Positions 48,101 to 57,035 of a DNA stretch of 62,579 nucleotides are shown here, piece after piece. Position numbers and translations under genes: made by a program. The notes below the pieces were generated by a model. That model was not told the DNA's origin, ran no database searches, and saw nothing but the letters and a program-made list of their open reading frames with translations. The stretch comes from JAZKBN01 sp040388605 (GTDB taxonomy: Bacteria > Bacteroidota > Bacteroidia > Cytophagales > Flexibacteraceae): NCBI GenBank assembly GCA_040388605.1, contig JAZKBN010000059.1, forward strand, positions 1-62,579, in the 5' to 3' direction. The stretch's first letter is position 1, and every line of letters starts with the position of its first letter.

Positions 48101-51100
48101 CGATGCGCCATCTGCATCTGCCGGCACATTGGTATTGCAAACCTCTTTCCAGGCTAACTGGGCTGCGCCTTCGGGCTCTGCTTCATTAACTTATAAGCTT
48201 GATGTAGCTACAGATAACCTGTTCTCAAACATGGTTTCAGGTTTTAGCGATCTTTCGGTAAGCGCACTTTTCAAATCGGTAACCGGCCTTAGCGCTTCAA
48301 CGCCTTATTACTATCGTGTTCGTGCCGTTAACAGCCAAGGGACTTCTGTTAGCAGCAGCACTATACCGGTTACTACACCTGCCAATTCGCCTGTAATTTC
48401 AGTAACAGGTAATGCCCACAACAGCACCTATAACTTCGCCTCTACCGCCTGGGGTGCTACTACCGATAAGACCTTTACAATCACCAACACCGGAACAGCC
48501 AACCTGACAATCAGCGCAGTTACGCCATCCGGTTCCGGTTTCAGTATAGTGGGAACAACATTCAGCAGCCCGGTCTCGGGCCCATCGGGTTCAACTACAT
48601 TTACAGTTAGATTCTCGCCTGTATCGGTTGCTTCTTATACAGGAACTGTTGTTATCACCAATAACGATGTAACTACAGGCAGCGGTTCATATACTATAAA
48701 CCTTGCCGGTGCGGGTACAGCCAACAGCCTGACAACACTTGCCGAAAGCGGCAGCAGCTATACGGCTAATATTCCTTATGCAAGTTACCAGGGTATCTCA
48801 GGCGGGGCAATAGCCGGCTTTGTACCTGTTTTATCTTTGGTCTTAACAGACGGCGGCGCATCAAACGATGCCGATGACCTTTCGACATTGCTTTCAGGTG
48901 CTGAGTTCTCAGTTAAAAACCCTTCGGGAACCGATGTAAGCAGCATGATTCGCAGCGCGGTAATTTCAAACCCCGGCGGTACGAGCATTGTTGGGTACGG
49001 AACTGTAAGCGGAGGTAAAATTGTGTTTACAGGCTTGAGCGGTTCATTTGTTACCGCTGCCGACAACGGTATACGTAATTTAAAGCTTTCAGTAAGCTTC
49101 GCAGGCACCGTTACGGATCAAACAAAATTTATTTACAAGGTAACAAGTGTAACAGCAACCGGTTCGCAGTTTGCTGCGACGGACGGCGGCGGTGCCACTT
49201 CAGATGTATCAGATGCCAATAACAACAACAGGATAAAAGTTACGGCCACAACATTAAGATTTGCAACTCAGCCACCGGCGACGCCCCAAATTAATTCAGG
49301 CTTTGCTTTGGCAGTTGAGGCTGTAGATGCCTTGCTGAACCGTGACTTAACTTCAACGCCCTCAGTTTCGTTAAATGTAAATACCGGATCAGGTGCGGTA
49401 AGTTCCGCACTTTCCGGTACAACAGTAACCCTGCTTGCCGGTTATAAAGCATGGACAGATGTTGCCTATAATACTGCTGAAACCGGGGTTAAAATAGGAA
49501 CTTCCAATACGGGTTCACTTGCAAATGCGGTTTCGAACAGCTTTAATGCCTTAAACTTCACAGGTAAGCTTTGGGTTGGGCCAAATGGCGGAAGCTGGAA
49601 CACGGCAGCTAACTGGTCGCCGAGCGGCATACCTACTAACAGCGACCCGGTTTTGCTCGATAACTCTTATGTTTCCGGCTCATACACAATCAACATGGCT
49701 TACTCAGCAACTTGCAGCGTTAAAACTTTGCAGGTGGGCTACTCCGGAAGCTTAAACACCATCAAATTAAAGATTACAGGCGGCAGCGATGGCAATACCA
49801 ACCTGTTTGTAAATGGCAGCTCCGGAACCGGGCTCGTAATTGAAGATGGAGGTGTTGTGATTGACAGCAGCACAGCGGGTACAAGCACAGGCTGGGGCAT
49901 TAAGTTCGTTTCCAGCGCCACCACTTGGTTGGTTAACGGTACCGGTAAGTTCAAATTTGCTCATACTGCGGGAAATTGGCCAAGTCCGGCCTCCGGCACG
50001 GTTATACCGGTATTCTCAAATACAAGCACTATGGAAATATTTGGCACCGCAAGCAGTGCAATGAACTCCACCGGGCTTGGCGCCATTACCTCATTCGGCA
50101 ACCTTACTTTCGATGCTTCAAGTACATTTATTGCACTTTATTCAGCTTATTCTGATGGTGACGTTATTACAGTAAACGGCAACCTTACTGTAAATACAGA
50201 TCTGTATCTTACGAACAACCAAACGGAAAAAATTACCATGAATGTACTTGGTAACGTTACTGTGGCAACTGGTGGTTACTTTGTTGGTAGTTCAGGTACC
50301 GGAGATCCGGGCAAGATAACTGTAGCGGGTAACGTAACAACTACCGGTTCAGGTTATATTGCTGCAATTGAAAGCGGTAATTCAACCGGATATACCGGGG
50401 CATTCTATATCGGCGGTAATTTCAGCGGATATTATTTCGGCGGTGATGATGATACCCTTGTTTTCATGGGCGGTGCCAACAGCATTTCCACTATAAATGG
50501 TAACGTTGGAAATACTTCGGCATTCAGGAATATTAAGTTCCGCAAATCGGTGCAGTTGCTTTCAGACTTAGCTGCCACGGGCGGAGCGATTACATTAGAT
50601 GCCGGCAAAACACTTGATTTTAACAGCTTTAACATAACCGGCAACTCAACCTTCACTATGAGCGGCTCTTCAACCATTAAAGTAACAGATGCTGCCGGTG
50701 TAGTAAGCTCCGGAACAACAACCGGTAATATTCGCACCTCGGGCACCCGCACATTCAGCACTTCAGGCAATTATCATTATTCCGGCTCAAGCCCTCAACA
50801 AATTGGTGATTTTTACCAAACCGGCTCAAGCCTTTCAGCCTTCACCGGCAGTATTATTATAGACAATGCGGCAGGTGTTACTATGAATAATAATGGCCAA
50901 ACCAACAACGGAACCGGCTTTGGTATAAACTCGCCGGGAGGCTTGGAAATTCGACAGGGAACATTAACTGAATCATCAACATTGTTCTTCAGAAACGGCA
51001 GCGGCAGCAATGGTACACTTACCATGAGCGGCGGCACCTATCTGGTAGTTGCACCCGGAACCACTTTAACATTGCCAAGGCTGGCCAGTACATACAGCAT

Positions 51101-53441
51101 TTCCGGCGGCACAATACAGTTTTCCGGCACCGGTGATTTTGTACTTAGGGGCAGCAGGAGCTATAACAATCTTACTTTCGGCAATTCAGGAACAGTAACA
51201 TTAAGCAGTGCAGTGGCCAATGTTTCGTCTATAAGTATAACCGCAGCAGCCTGTACAGTTAATGCCGAATCCAACTCTTTCGGTTCTCATTCAGTAACAG
51301 GAAGCGGCAATACCAACTTCAGCATGAGCGCGGGTGTTTACAGGAGCTCAAAAGCAAGCACTGTTCCCGAAGCTGCCGGAACTTACAGCATTACAGGCGG
51401 CACGGTTGAACTCTATGGAAGTCTTGCTGTATCTAACCAGCAAACCCTTCGCGGAGGTGTAACATACTATAATGTAATCCTGAATGCCGATGCTGCCAAT
51501 ACAACTTCAGCAAACGTAGTGCAGGGCTCAGGTACTGTGAGCATTGCAACAGGCGGAAAGCTTACGGTAAACAGCCCCGCTATTTATTATATGAGCAGCA
51601 GTGCAATTTTAGATGGTGCCGGGGCTTTTGAGCTTATCTCAGGCGCCGGACTTTATTACGGAAGCGCAAGCGGAATAACTTCAGGCGGCGCGGTTGGTAA
51701 CATAAGGAATACGGGTACACGTACCTTCTCTTCCGGGGCTAATTACGGCTTTGTTGGCGGTGTTGATATGGTAACAGGTTCAGGTTTGCCTTCATCAGTG
51801 GCTTCGCTTCTTATGAGCAAAACAGCCTCAAACAACGTAGTTGAACTTACAAATTCTGTAACTGTTGCCGGCCTTACTTCATTGAGTGTTGGCTCAATGC
51901 TTAACAACGGAAAAATTATTACAGCGAAGAACGATGTAAGCACAACTGCTTCGGGCAGCCACAGCGGAACGGGTTATATCTCGCTTGCGGGTAAAGATAC
52001 GCCTTTCAGTATAAGTGGTGCAGGAGCATTTGGCAATGTTGAGATGAACGACGCAGACGGCGCAGTTGTATCAGGCAATATTACCCTAAGCGATTTAATG
52101 CTTACAGCAGGCACCTTCGATGCAAGCGGCATAACGCTTACTTTGAGCAGCATTAGCGGCACTTCATCAAAGCTCAGCGTAACGGCTGCTACTTCGTTAA
52201 TGTTCAGCGGCGGCTCATCACCGGTTACAGTGCCCGGTCATATAAGCACCCTTTCCGGACTTGGCATTAATAACAGCCAGGGTTTGAGCCTGGCAGGCAA
52301 CCTGGCAGTTACCGGCACGCTTTCGCTTACTTCAGGCAATGTGAACCCGGGAAGCTTTACATTAACTTTAGGTACATCATCAGCTAATGCAACTGTTACG
52401 GGAGCCGGCACAGGTTCCTATATAAACCTGACCACCGGCGGAATACTTAAGCAGTTTGTTAATGCTACAGGCAGCTATGTTTTCCCTGTAGGAAACGCAT
52501 CATATACCCCGGCTACTATTAATTTGGTAAGCGGCTCAAGGTCTGCAGGTTCTTATTTCACGGCAGGCATGACAGAGGCAGCCAGCTCCGGTTTGGCAAG
52601 CCGTGTTGCAAGCAACCCTGTTTACCTCAAGCGAACATGGACCATTGAGCCTAGCGGAATATCGGCTTACACCTATAACGTTACCCTGAAGTTTGCCGAT
52701 GCTGATGTTAATTCCGGATCTGAATATAAGCAATACATAAGGCCTTGTAAATATAGCGGCGGGGTGTTCTCAGAAGCTACAGAAACCGGTTCCGGAGCAG
52801 GGCAGTACCAGGCAGATTATACAAGCAATAACATGACCTGGTACGGACTTACAACTTTCAGCGACTTTGGCGGAAAAGGCGGTCCTAACCCCTTGCCTGT
52901 AACTTTGTTGTCATTTAACGGAAGGATAATGAATGGTACCGCAGTACTGAATTGGGTAACTGCTAACGAGGAGCAAAACCACGGTTTCGAAATTGAGAAA
53001 TCAGAAAACGGAAAAGATTTTGCTTCTGTTGGTTTTGTAGCCGGCCACGGAACAACACACATTCAGCAGGTTTATTCATTTAATGATGGTATGTTCAGCG
53101 AGCATGCCTATTACCGCCTGCGTCAGAGAGATAATAATGGTAAATCAGTTGTAAGCCACGTAATTTATCTTTCAGATAAATCAACTGCATTCTATGCAGA
53201 GCCTGTTAGCAATCCGGTTACTGATGTGGTCAGAATTAATATTTCGGGCAGCACAGGTACAGATGCAACCATGAATATTTCTGATATGCTTGGTCGGGTA
53301 ATTTACACTGCTGAACGTAAATTGGAACAGGGCAACAGTATTGAAGAAGTTCAGTTGCCATTGAACATTACCCCGGGTACTTATATTTATGAAGTATCTG
53401 AAGCAGGGCGAATTCAAAGATTCCGCTTCATTAAAGAATAG
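42162..53441 (+). CDS. giant T9SS-secreted protein with an endonuclease I domain
   Basis: This 3759-residue protein has a signal segment (about 29-49, long basic n-region), a jelly-roll-like part (50-250), a YDG-like domain (about 360-448), a first Cys-Gly module (451-565) and Fn3-like domains (566-890). An endonuclease I domain (about 893-1127) follows, with REHTWCHSWM (His974), DQHHLFPVNQ and RANHKGD (Asn1045). Next come four Fn3-like repeats (1137-1595), an IPT/TIG domain, a second Cys-Gly module (1869-1985), Fn3, choice-of-anchor D (about 2073-2187), a long beta-helix-like region (about 2468-3560) and a T9SS type A tail (about 3675-3759). It should act outside the cell on DNA. Confidence 0.9.
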   Translation: MLIHVLTGSKISLRADSNIILRSQTWNFVRKIGLLLLPLIMLAVGAQGQTAQSLPYSDNFSTILTGGSTTYPAGWQGYTLGASPFANAAAAVSAGAGSTITLTAGGNANSATGAVYNATQKLMMVTSGSVVPGIVLAVNTTGKTNVVLTYTAGTIRDPANRINGISVQYRVGTSGSFTALTTSPSAAYVNTGVSLTGTGTTMRDQTTYTATLPVAAENVAVVQIRWVPYDVSGSGSRPGFGLSSISVTYPVISTSGTLSALSTTYGTASANTSFTVSGTTIQTGGITATAPSGFEVSTSSSSGFGSTCNISSTGTVNATTIYVRLAAATPQGTYSGNVVLSSTGATSVNVATASSTVSQKNLTITGITANNKAFDGNTTATLSGTAALSGVLAGEIANVSLSGTPTAVFADATIGNGKTITVSGYTLTGSASGNYSLTQPTGLTANITSAGCAAPALAMQVTPVSSIATTSASLNANISSIGGGANITIRGFEFGTSSSLTSPTVVSQTGTYTTGNYSLSTGAVLSANTIYYYRGYATNDCGTPQTSYTATSSYPSFTTVAGAPTSPNATSVANTSFTANWTAPAGTGTITGYKLDVATDGAFSSILASYNDLSVASTSQSVSTGIASSTTYYFRVRAVNAGGTSVSSSTCTLTTTTPIIAPTTQASNVAFGSIAETGFTISWTNGNGGNRVVILNNANSFTTPADGTSPSASTAYSGSGQQVVYNGTGTSVAITGLTGSTAYWARVYEYNGTGGTTVYQSATATNNPNSQTTSAPPSVPQPTNLTFSSIKSYTFNATFTAASGVTGYLVLWRRGASPTSAPTDGSTYTTGDMIGNGKVIQSSSATTFTVKGLSAGFTYYFDIYSYSGSGGSRDYNTVSPLENSQITTSTGVGSYYGSLDLTTSGTISALKTLVSSGFTSISYDNYKTTMISEFASRDTTGGTKVFTCVYSGEQEQYTPPFAFAGTTSETSREHTWCHSWMNSYNSESGDEYTDQHHLFPVNQNQANAVRNNYPLDVVSSVTSTFGGAKYGRNSSNVICYEPRANHKGDAARALMYMSLRYDGVSGHWYIPANTAGGQNDQNGQDFAVLKTWHNADPPDGWEIARNDYIYSLQGNRNPFVDHPEWVDYIDFSDLTPTYVQATTVTFSNIGYGSFTTNWTNGNGARRIVKINTSNSFTTPTNGVNPVANSVYSSGEQIVYSGTGSSAAITGLTAGTTYYVRVYEYNGTGASVAYHTVIGSGNPASQVTLSAPVTQALNVNFSSVTGSAFTIGWTNGNGSGRIVKLNTSNSFTSPINGTDPSANSAFGGSEQVVYNGTGSSVAITGLSANTTYYARVYEYNGSSTGIIFNTATATNNPNSQATPVVIFAPTTQATNVSFASVTDAGFTINWTSGNGANRVVILNTANTFTTPADGTSPTANTVYSSGQQVIYNGAGTGVSVTGLLAGTNYYARVYEYNGTGAATLFYSPTALNNPGNQSSAPVIAPSTQPAISFSAVTANSFTINFTGGNGSNRAVYLNTSGSFTNPSDGVAAGSGNAAYTSGTQLVYNGSGTSVAVTGLSYTTTYTARVFEYNGSSTANLKYAIGTVANNPNTQATNNPSPTISSISPNSKTTGDADFTLTVTGTNFYSGSVVRIGGSDRVTTYVSPTSVTAAILASDVAAAGTPSITVFNAAPGGGTSGGSTLTVSAPAPVSLVYFDTYGQTSYGTSPLTASTINSNLTVVAGLSRSAGITTASGAAGNAWGGYDWDGSTENAYFSVKANTGYEVSYTNLKFYGRRSSGTSAGTLSFSTDNGSSWTIHSQAISVTASTAAGTLNTFDLSSYSVLQDLPSATTVIFRIIPTTSASGTTWYITGGSASGTGGLLVEGYVSVGCAGATVAMQGAPVDLITTTTAQLNANISALGGGAAVTTRGFEYATNTGLTSPSIISTSGTYGTGNFSQSNSVALSSNTTYFYRGFVTNNCSNPVTAYSATSSYPSFTTLPDAPSASAGTLVLQTSFQANWAAPSGSASLTYKLDVATDNLFSNMVSGFSDLSVSALFKSVTGLSASTPYYYRVRAVNSQGTSVSSSTIPVTTPANSPVISVTGNAHNSTYNFASTAWGATTDKTFTITNTGTANLTISAVTPSGSGFSIVGTTFSSPVSGPSGSTTFTVRFSPVSVASYTGTVVITNNDVTTGSGSYTINLAGAGTANSLTTLAESGSSYTANIPYASYQGISGGAIAGFVPVLSLVLTDGGASNDADDLSTLLSGAEFSVKNPSGTDVSSMIRSAVISNPGGTSIVGYGTVSGGKIVFTGLSGSFVTAADNGIRNLKLSVSFAGTVTDQTKFIYKVTSVTATGSQFAATDGGGATSDVSDANNNNRIKVTATTLRFATQPPATPQINSGFALAVEAVDALLNRDLTSTPSVSLNVNTGSGAVSSALSGTTVTLLAGYKAWTDVAYNTAETGVKIGTSNTGSLANAVSNSFNALNFTGKLWVGPNGGSWNTAANWSPSGIPTNSDPVLLDNSYVSGSYTINMAYSATCSVKTLQVGYSGSLNTIKLKITGGSDGNTNLFVNGSSGTGLVIEDGGVVIDSSTAGTSTGWGIKFVSSATTWLVNGTGKFKFAHTAGNWPSPASGTVIPVFSNTSTMEIFGTASSAMNSTGLGAITSFGNLTFDASSTFIALYSAYSDGDVITVNGNLTVNTDLYLTNNQTEKITMNVLGNVTVATGGYFVGSSGTGDPGKITVAGNVTTTGSGYIAAIESGNSTGYTGAFYIGGNFSGYYFGGDDDTLVFMGGANSISTINGNVGNTSAFRNIKFRKSVQLLSDLAATGGAITLDAGKTLDFNSFNITGNSTFTMSGSSTIKVTDAAGVVSSGTTTGNIRTSGTRTFSTSGNYHYSGSSPQQIGDFYQTGSSLSAFTGSIIIDNAAGVTMNNNGQTNNGTGFGINSPGGLEIRQGTLTESSTLFFRNGSGSNGTLTMSGGTYLVVAPGTTLTLPRLASTYSISGGTIQFSGTGDFVLRGSRSYNNLTFGNSGTVTLSSAVANVSSISITAAACTVNAESNSFGSHSVTGSGNTNFSMSAGVYRSSKASTVPEAAGTYSITGGTVELYGSLAVSNQQTLRGGVTYYNVILNADAANTTSANVVQGSGTVSIATGGKLTVNSPAIYYMSSSAILDGAGAFELISGAGLYYGSASGITSGGAVGNIRNTGTRTFSSGANYGFVGGVDMVTGSGLPSSVASLLMSKTASNNVVELTNSVTVAGLTSLSVGSMLNNGKIITAKNDVSTTASGSHSGTGYISLAGKDTPFSISGAGAFGNVEMNDADGAVVSGNITLSDLMLTAGTFDASGITLTLSSISGTSSKLSVTAATSLMFSGGSSPVTVPGHISTLSGLGINNSQGLSLAGNLAVTGTLSLTSGNVNPGSFTLTLGTSSANATVTGAGTGSYINLTTGGILKQFVNATGSYVFPVGNASYTPATINLVSGSRSAGSYFTAGMTEAASSGLASRVASNPVYLKRTWTIEPSGISAYTYNVTLKFADADVNSGSEYKQYIRPCKYSGGVFSEATETGSGAGQYQADYTSNNMTWYGLTTFSDFGGKGGPNPLPVTLLSFNGRIMNGTAVLNWVTANEEQNHGFEIEKSENGKDFASVGFVAGHGTTHIQQVYSFNDGMFSEHAYYRLRQRDNNGKSVVSHVIYLSDKSTAFYAEPVSNPVTDVVRINISGSTGTDATMNISDMLGRVIYTAERKLEQGNSIEEVQLPLNITPGTYIYEVSEAGRIQRFRFIKE

Positions 53442-54075
53442 TCTCTATAAAAGCGAATTCGATATTAAAACGGTCATCAATTTAGCTGACCGTTTTTTTT
53501 ACCCTAAAAAAATCTAAGCTAAAAACCATGCTTCGGCATTAAAGCGCAATTCCATTACTCATAATTAAAGGGTAACGAACATTAAACATTCCCATTATGA
53601 TTGATGCGATTGGTTGCGGAAGATTGAAGAATCTATAATTTAACATAATATAAATTATACAACAATTATAAATAATCAAACACAATCTGCTGACACAACG
53701 TTTCTCCGCAATAAGCCAGATCCGGGCTAAGTTAAAATTATTCTGTCTGTTGGAAATGCAAACTATGCCGTGTCGAATGAGCGGGGTTTCTTAATTGCCG
53801 CAGCATGCATTAAGCTTCGCGCCTAACCTTTGTGCTCTGCGCTCGGTTATCTAAAAAAACTGAAAAGCTGAGCCTTCGGTTATAAACTTAGCGGCTTCAA
53901 TGCCCCTTTTCTAAAACGAGCGAAAAATATGGTTTCAACGGATGGAACGATTTGCAATCCGGATTTCTTAGTCCGAATTTACTCTAACAACCAAAGACTG
54001 CCGCACTCAGTTAACAGCAGCCTTTCTGAACCTATTCCGTTTTTAGAGTCCCTAAAGAGCAATATAATTGAGCCT
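53442..54075. other. intergenic region between convergent T9SS genes
   Basis: The 634 bases begin with the terminator listed above. The rest is AT-rich and shows no supported gene, repeat family or RNA. Confidence 0.5.
53467..53500 (+). terminator. terminator of the giant gene
   Basis: AAAACGGTCA (53467-53476) pairs with TGACCGTTTT (53487-53496), followed by more T to 53500. It lies 25 bases past the stop: a classic rho-independent terminator. Confidence 0.92.
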
Positions 54076-55485
54076 CTATTGCTTAATTAATTTATGAATT
54101 TCGCCGCCAACGTAAATGGTATATATGCCTGGTAATAAACTACTTACCTCAACAGTCCATCCTGATTCAGTTTTTGAAACCGGGCAGCTTAAATGCTTGC
54201 CAAGCATATCGGTGATAAGTGGCTGTACATTCGAATTAATGGTACTGATATACAGTTCGTTATGAACCGGGTTAGGGTAAATGTTCAAATTATGAGCGGC
54301 CCTGTATTCATGAACCCCATCAGGAATTGAAGTAAAAAAAGCAGCATAGTTATTTCTTGAGACAGCACCCAGATTGGTAAATTTTCCACCGATGTAAATG
54401 GTGTCAGAAGCTGCAAAAACAGCATTAATTGATTTGCCGATGGCATTTTGGTTCCAGTCTGTTGCCAAACCTGTTTCAGCATCTATAGCAGCAATAAGCC
54501 TCCTGTTTTGCCCGCCGGCCGTATTGAAAGTTCCGCCTGCATATACATTTTTTCCGCTTATGGCAATGGCATTTACAGTGCTGTCGGTGCCCGGGTTCCA
54601 GCTTGTTGCATTGCCGGTTTGGGCATTAATGGCAGCCAGGTGATTGCGTGCTGCCCCGCCTGCAAACGTGAAGTCTCCGCCTGCATATACGGTATCGCCT
54701 TTAACGGCAATAGAGAATACCAAATCGTTTGTGGTCGGGTTCCAATCGGTTGCCAAACCGGTAACGGCATCAAGCGCCACAATATTTTTTCGCCTTTGCC
54801 CCCCTATTATATCAAAACCGCCGCCTACATAAACCGTGTTTCCGCTTACCGCAATTGCGAATATTACCCCATAGGTTTCCGGGGCCCAATCCGTGGCATC
54901 GCCGTTGGTCAGGTTTACCGCACCAATACCATTTCGCATTTGCCCGCCAATTTCAAAAATAACGCCGCCGGCATACAGTGAATTTGCTCCCATGCATAGT
55001 GTGCCTACATCTGTAACATTGCCTGCATTCCAGGCTGTGGCCAAACCTGTTCGGGCATCAATTGCTGCCAAATTCGCCCTTGCCTCTCCGCCAATGTTTT
55101 GAAAAATACCGGCTGCATATACCATGCTGTCGGTTGCCGCAATTGACCAAACAGCATTGTCGGGGTTTGGCGCCCAGTCTGTTGGTCTGCCTGTTGCGGC
55201 ATCAAATGCTGCCAGGTTATTCCTGACCAATGCACCCGGGCAGGTGGCACATGGTCTTATTTGATTAAAGCTGCCGCCAATGTAAATTACTCCCCTGCTT
55301 TTCACAATGGTGTAAACAATGCCATCGGTTTCCCAGGCATCGGTATTTACCGGTTGCGCGCTTAAAGCAAACGGGAAAATAAAAGCACAGGCAAGCATTA
55401 ACCTGCTGAACAGGTTAGCGTAACGTAAAACCATGAAATTAAAGGGGTGGTAAAATTTATTGTATAGGCTTTTGCCTATGCACAA
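54076..55485 (-). CDS. T9SS-secreted beta-propeller protein (delta-60-like repeats)
   Basis: This 469-residue secreted protein is built of about seven repeats of about 50 residues with the pattern VYAGG.F...GG..R..LAA.DA.TG.AT.WNP (residues about 55-375). These resemble delta-60/PQQ-like propeller blades. The C-terminal 75 residues (LNIYPNPVHNELYIS to GGEIHKLIKQ) form a T9SS type A sorting domain. The likely start is Met18 (about 55434), which gives a normal signal peptide ending FALSAQ; the first Met leaves a long polar lead. The function is unknown, and binding or scaffolding is plausible. Confidence 0.85.
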   Translation of the reverse strand: MCIGKSLYNKFYHPFNFMVLRYANLFSRLMLACAFIFPFALSAQPVNTDAWETDGIVYTIVKSRGVIYIGGSFNQIRPCATCPGALVRNNLAAFDAATGRPTDWAPNPDNAVWSIAATDSMVYAAGIFQNIGGEARANLAAIDARTGLATAWNAGNVTDVGTLCMGANSLYAGGVIFEIGGQMRNGIGAVNLTNGDATDWAPETYGVIFAIAVSGNTVYVGGGFDIIGGQRRKNIVALDAVTGLATDWNPTTNDLVFSIAVKGDTVYAGGDFTFAGGAARNHLAAINAQTGNATSWNPGTDSTVNAIAISGKNVYAGGTFNTAGGQNRRLIAAIDAETGLATDWNQNAIGKSINAVFAASDTIYIGGKFTNLGAVSRNNYAAFFTSIPDGVHEYRAAHNLNIYPNPVHNELYISTINSNVQPLITDMLGKHLSCPVSKTESGWTVEVSSLLPGIYTIYVGGEIHKLIKQ

Positions 55486-55654
55486 TGCAAGTAAACAATT
55501 TTTGACATAATAATCAGGGCATTAATATTAAATTATTCCCACCCGCTAATTGCACTATATTCCTGATGCCCAAATTTCGGCCGGTTCTGAAACAGCAAAG
55601 CCGGATGCTTATCTTAAAATATCTTATTCCGGAAGAAGCGTGTCCTAAAATACT

Positions 55655-56890
55655 TTAAGCGTTACGGGCTATTATGTTTGCCATACCCAAATGAAAATCG
55701 GGTAATTGCGGCACTTCGGCAGTACGCGAGGGCATGGCTGCAGCCCGCATAACAGCCCCGTTTCCGAATTTAAGACGCATACAGTCGAGGCGTTCATAGA
55801 GGTGCATGAGCTTCTCGCTTTCCTCGAACAGGCGCACCTGGTGTCCGCCGGGCACCAGCTTTGTAACCTTAAGGCCTATGAGCCGTATCATCATGCGGCG
55901 CTCATAAACCTTTGTGAAAAGGTGACCGGCATTTTCGATCAGCACATGGTCGGCAGCTGTGTAGGGCAGGCTAAGGTCTTTGGTATGGGTATCAAAATTG
56001 GCGTAACGTATTTTAATGCTCAGGCAGCCGGCTAAGTGCCCTGTTTGCCTGAGTTCGAAACCCAGCTGCTCGGCCATATCAACCAATACTTCGCGTATCA
56101 TTTTGGTATCAATGGTATCTGCTTTAAAGGTTTGTTCCCGACTTACAGATTTTGCCTCGCGCACCGACACCACGGGCGAATCATCTATACCGTTGGCCTT
56201 TTCCCAAGCACTCAGGCCGGCTTTGCCCATGGCACGCAGCATGTATTCCCGGGGCATTTCGGCTAAATGCTTTATGCGGGTTATACCCATTTCTTTCAGG
56301 CCCTCCTGCATTTTTTGCCCTATACCGGGTATGCGCTGCACGGGTAGGGCATCAAGAAAGGCGCGTACTTCGGCAGCCTCCACTATGCGCAGGTTGCTGG
56401 GCTTAGCCTCGCGACCGGCAATTTTACTCAGGCTTTTGTTGAGCGATAGCCCACCCGAAACCGGCAAGCCCGTTTCGCTTATAATGTGCAGGCGCAAATC
56501 CGATGCCCATGCGTGCATATCGCGAAAACGGCCCATACCGGTAAGGTCAAGGTAATGCTCATCTATGCTGGCTTTTTCATATACAGGGGCCTTGTCATGT
56601 ATTACATCTGTAACTTCTTTCGATTTGCGCACATACGCATCCATATCGCCGCGAATAATAATGGCTTCGGGGCAGAGTATGCGGGCCTGCTTCATAGGCA
56701 TGGCAGAATGTACACCAAAAGTGCGGGCCTCGTAGCTGCAGGCTGCAACCACTCCCCTGTCGCCGCTTCCGCCAACCATTACCGGCCGGTCTTTCAGCCT
56801 GGGATTCATTAAGCGCTCTACCGATATAAAAAAGGTATCCAGATCAAGGTGAAGTACATAATTGGGTCCGTTGGCAGTTTGTTGGCTCAT
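55655..56890 (-). CDS. dinB: DNA polymerase IV (Y-family)
   Basis: DinB copies past damaged DNA with low fidelity. The 411-residue protein has the catalytic HLDLDTFFISVE (Asp16), YEARTFGVHSAMP, the second catalytic site SIDEHYLDLTG (usually SIDEAYLD) and the thumb GIGQKMQEGL. The little-finger region follows. The His in SIDEHYLD is a small change beside the invariant Asp-Glu. No SOS box could be judged. It stands alone, with no imuA or dnaE2 neighbour. Confidence 0.95.
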   Translation of the reverse strand: MSQQTANGPNYVLHLDLDTFFISVERLMNPRLKDRPVMVGGSGDRGVVAACSYEARTFGVHSAMPMKQARILCPEAIIIRGDMDAYVRKSKEVTDVIHDKAPVYEKASIDEHYLDLTGMGRFRDMHAWASDLRLHIISETGLPVSGGLSLNKSLSKIAGREAKPSNLRIVEAAEVRAFLDALPVQRIPGIGQKMQEGLKEMGITRIKHLAEMPREYMLRAMGKAGLSAWEKANGIDDSPVVSVREAKSVSREQTFKADTIDTKMIREVLVDMAEQLGFELRQTGHLAGCLSIKIRYANFDTHTKDLSLPYTAADHVLIENAGHLFTKVYERRMMIRLIGLKVTKLVPGGHQVRLFEESEKLMHLYERLDCMRLKFGNGAVMRAAAMPSRTAEVPQLPDFHLGMANIIARNA

Positions 56891-57035
56891 TTCCGGGTGA
56901 GTGATTAATAAGTAATCATTGTTAAGACTAAAATCTAATTAATATCGGGGAATTATACAAGAAACAGTGCCAAAACATTGAAATAGCCGTAATTTGCAGC
57001 GGTAAAAATAAAATCGTTTTGCCCCTGTTTGCCTG

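Noticed and set aside
42162..53441. the giant gene as foreign or phage tail-fibre DNA
   Set aside because: Its T9SS tail, YDG and Fn3-like domains are normal for Bacteroidota surface proteins, and no phage genes are nearby.
54448..54981. 177-codon plus-strand frame inside the propeller gene
   Set aside because: It mirrors the repeated blades on the other strand; the open length is caused by the repeat composition.
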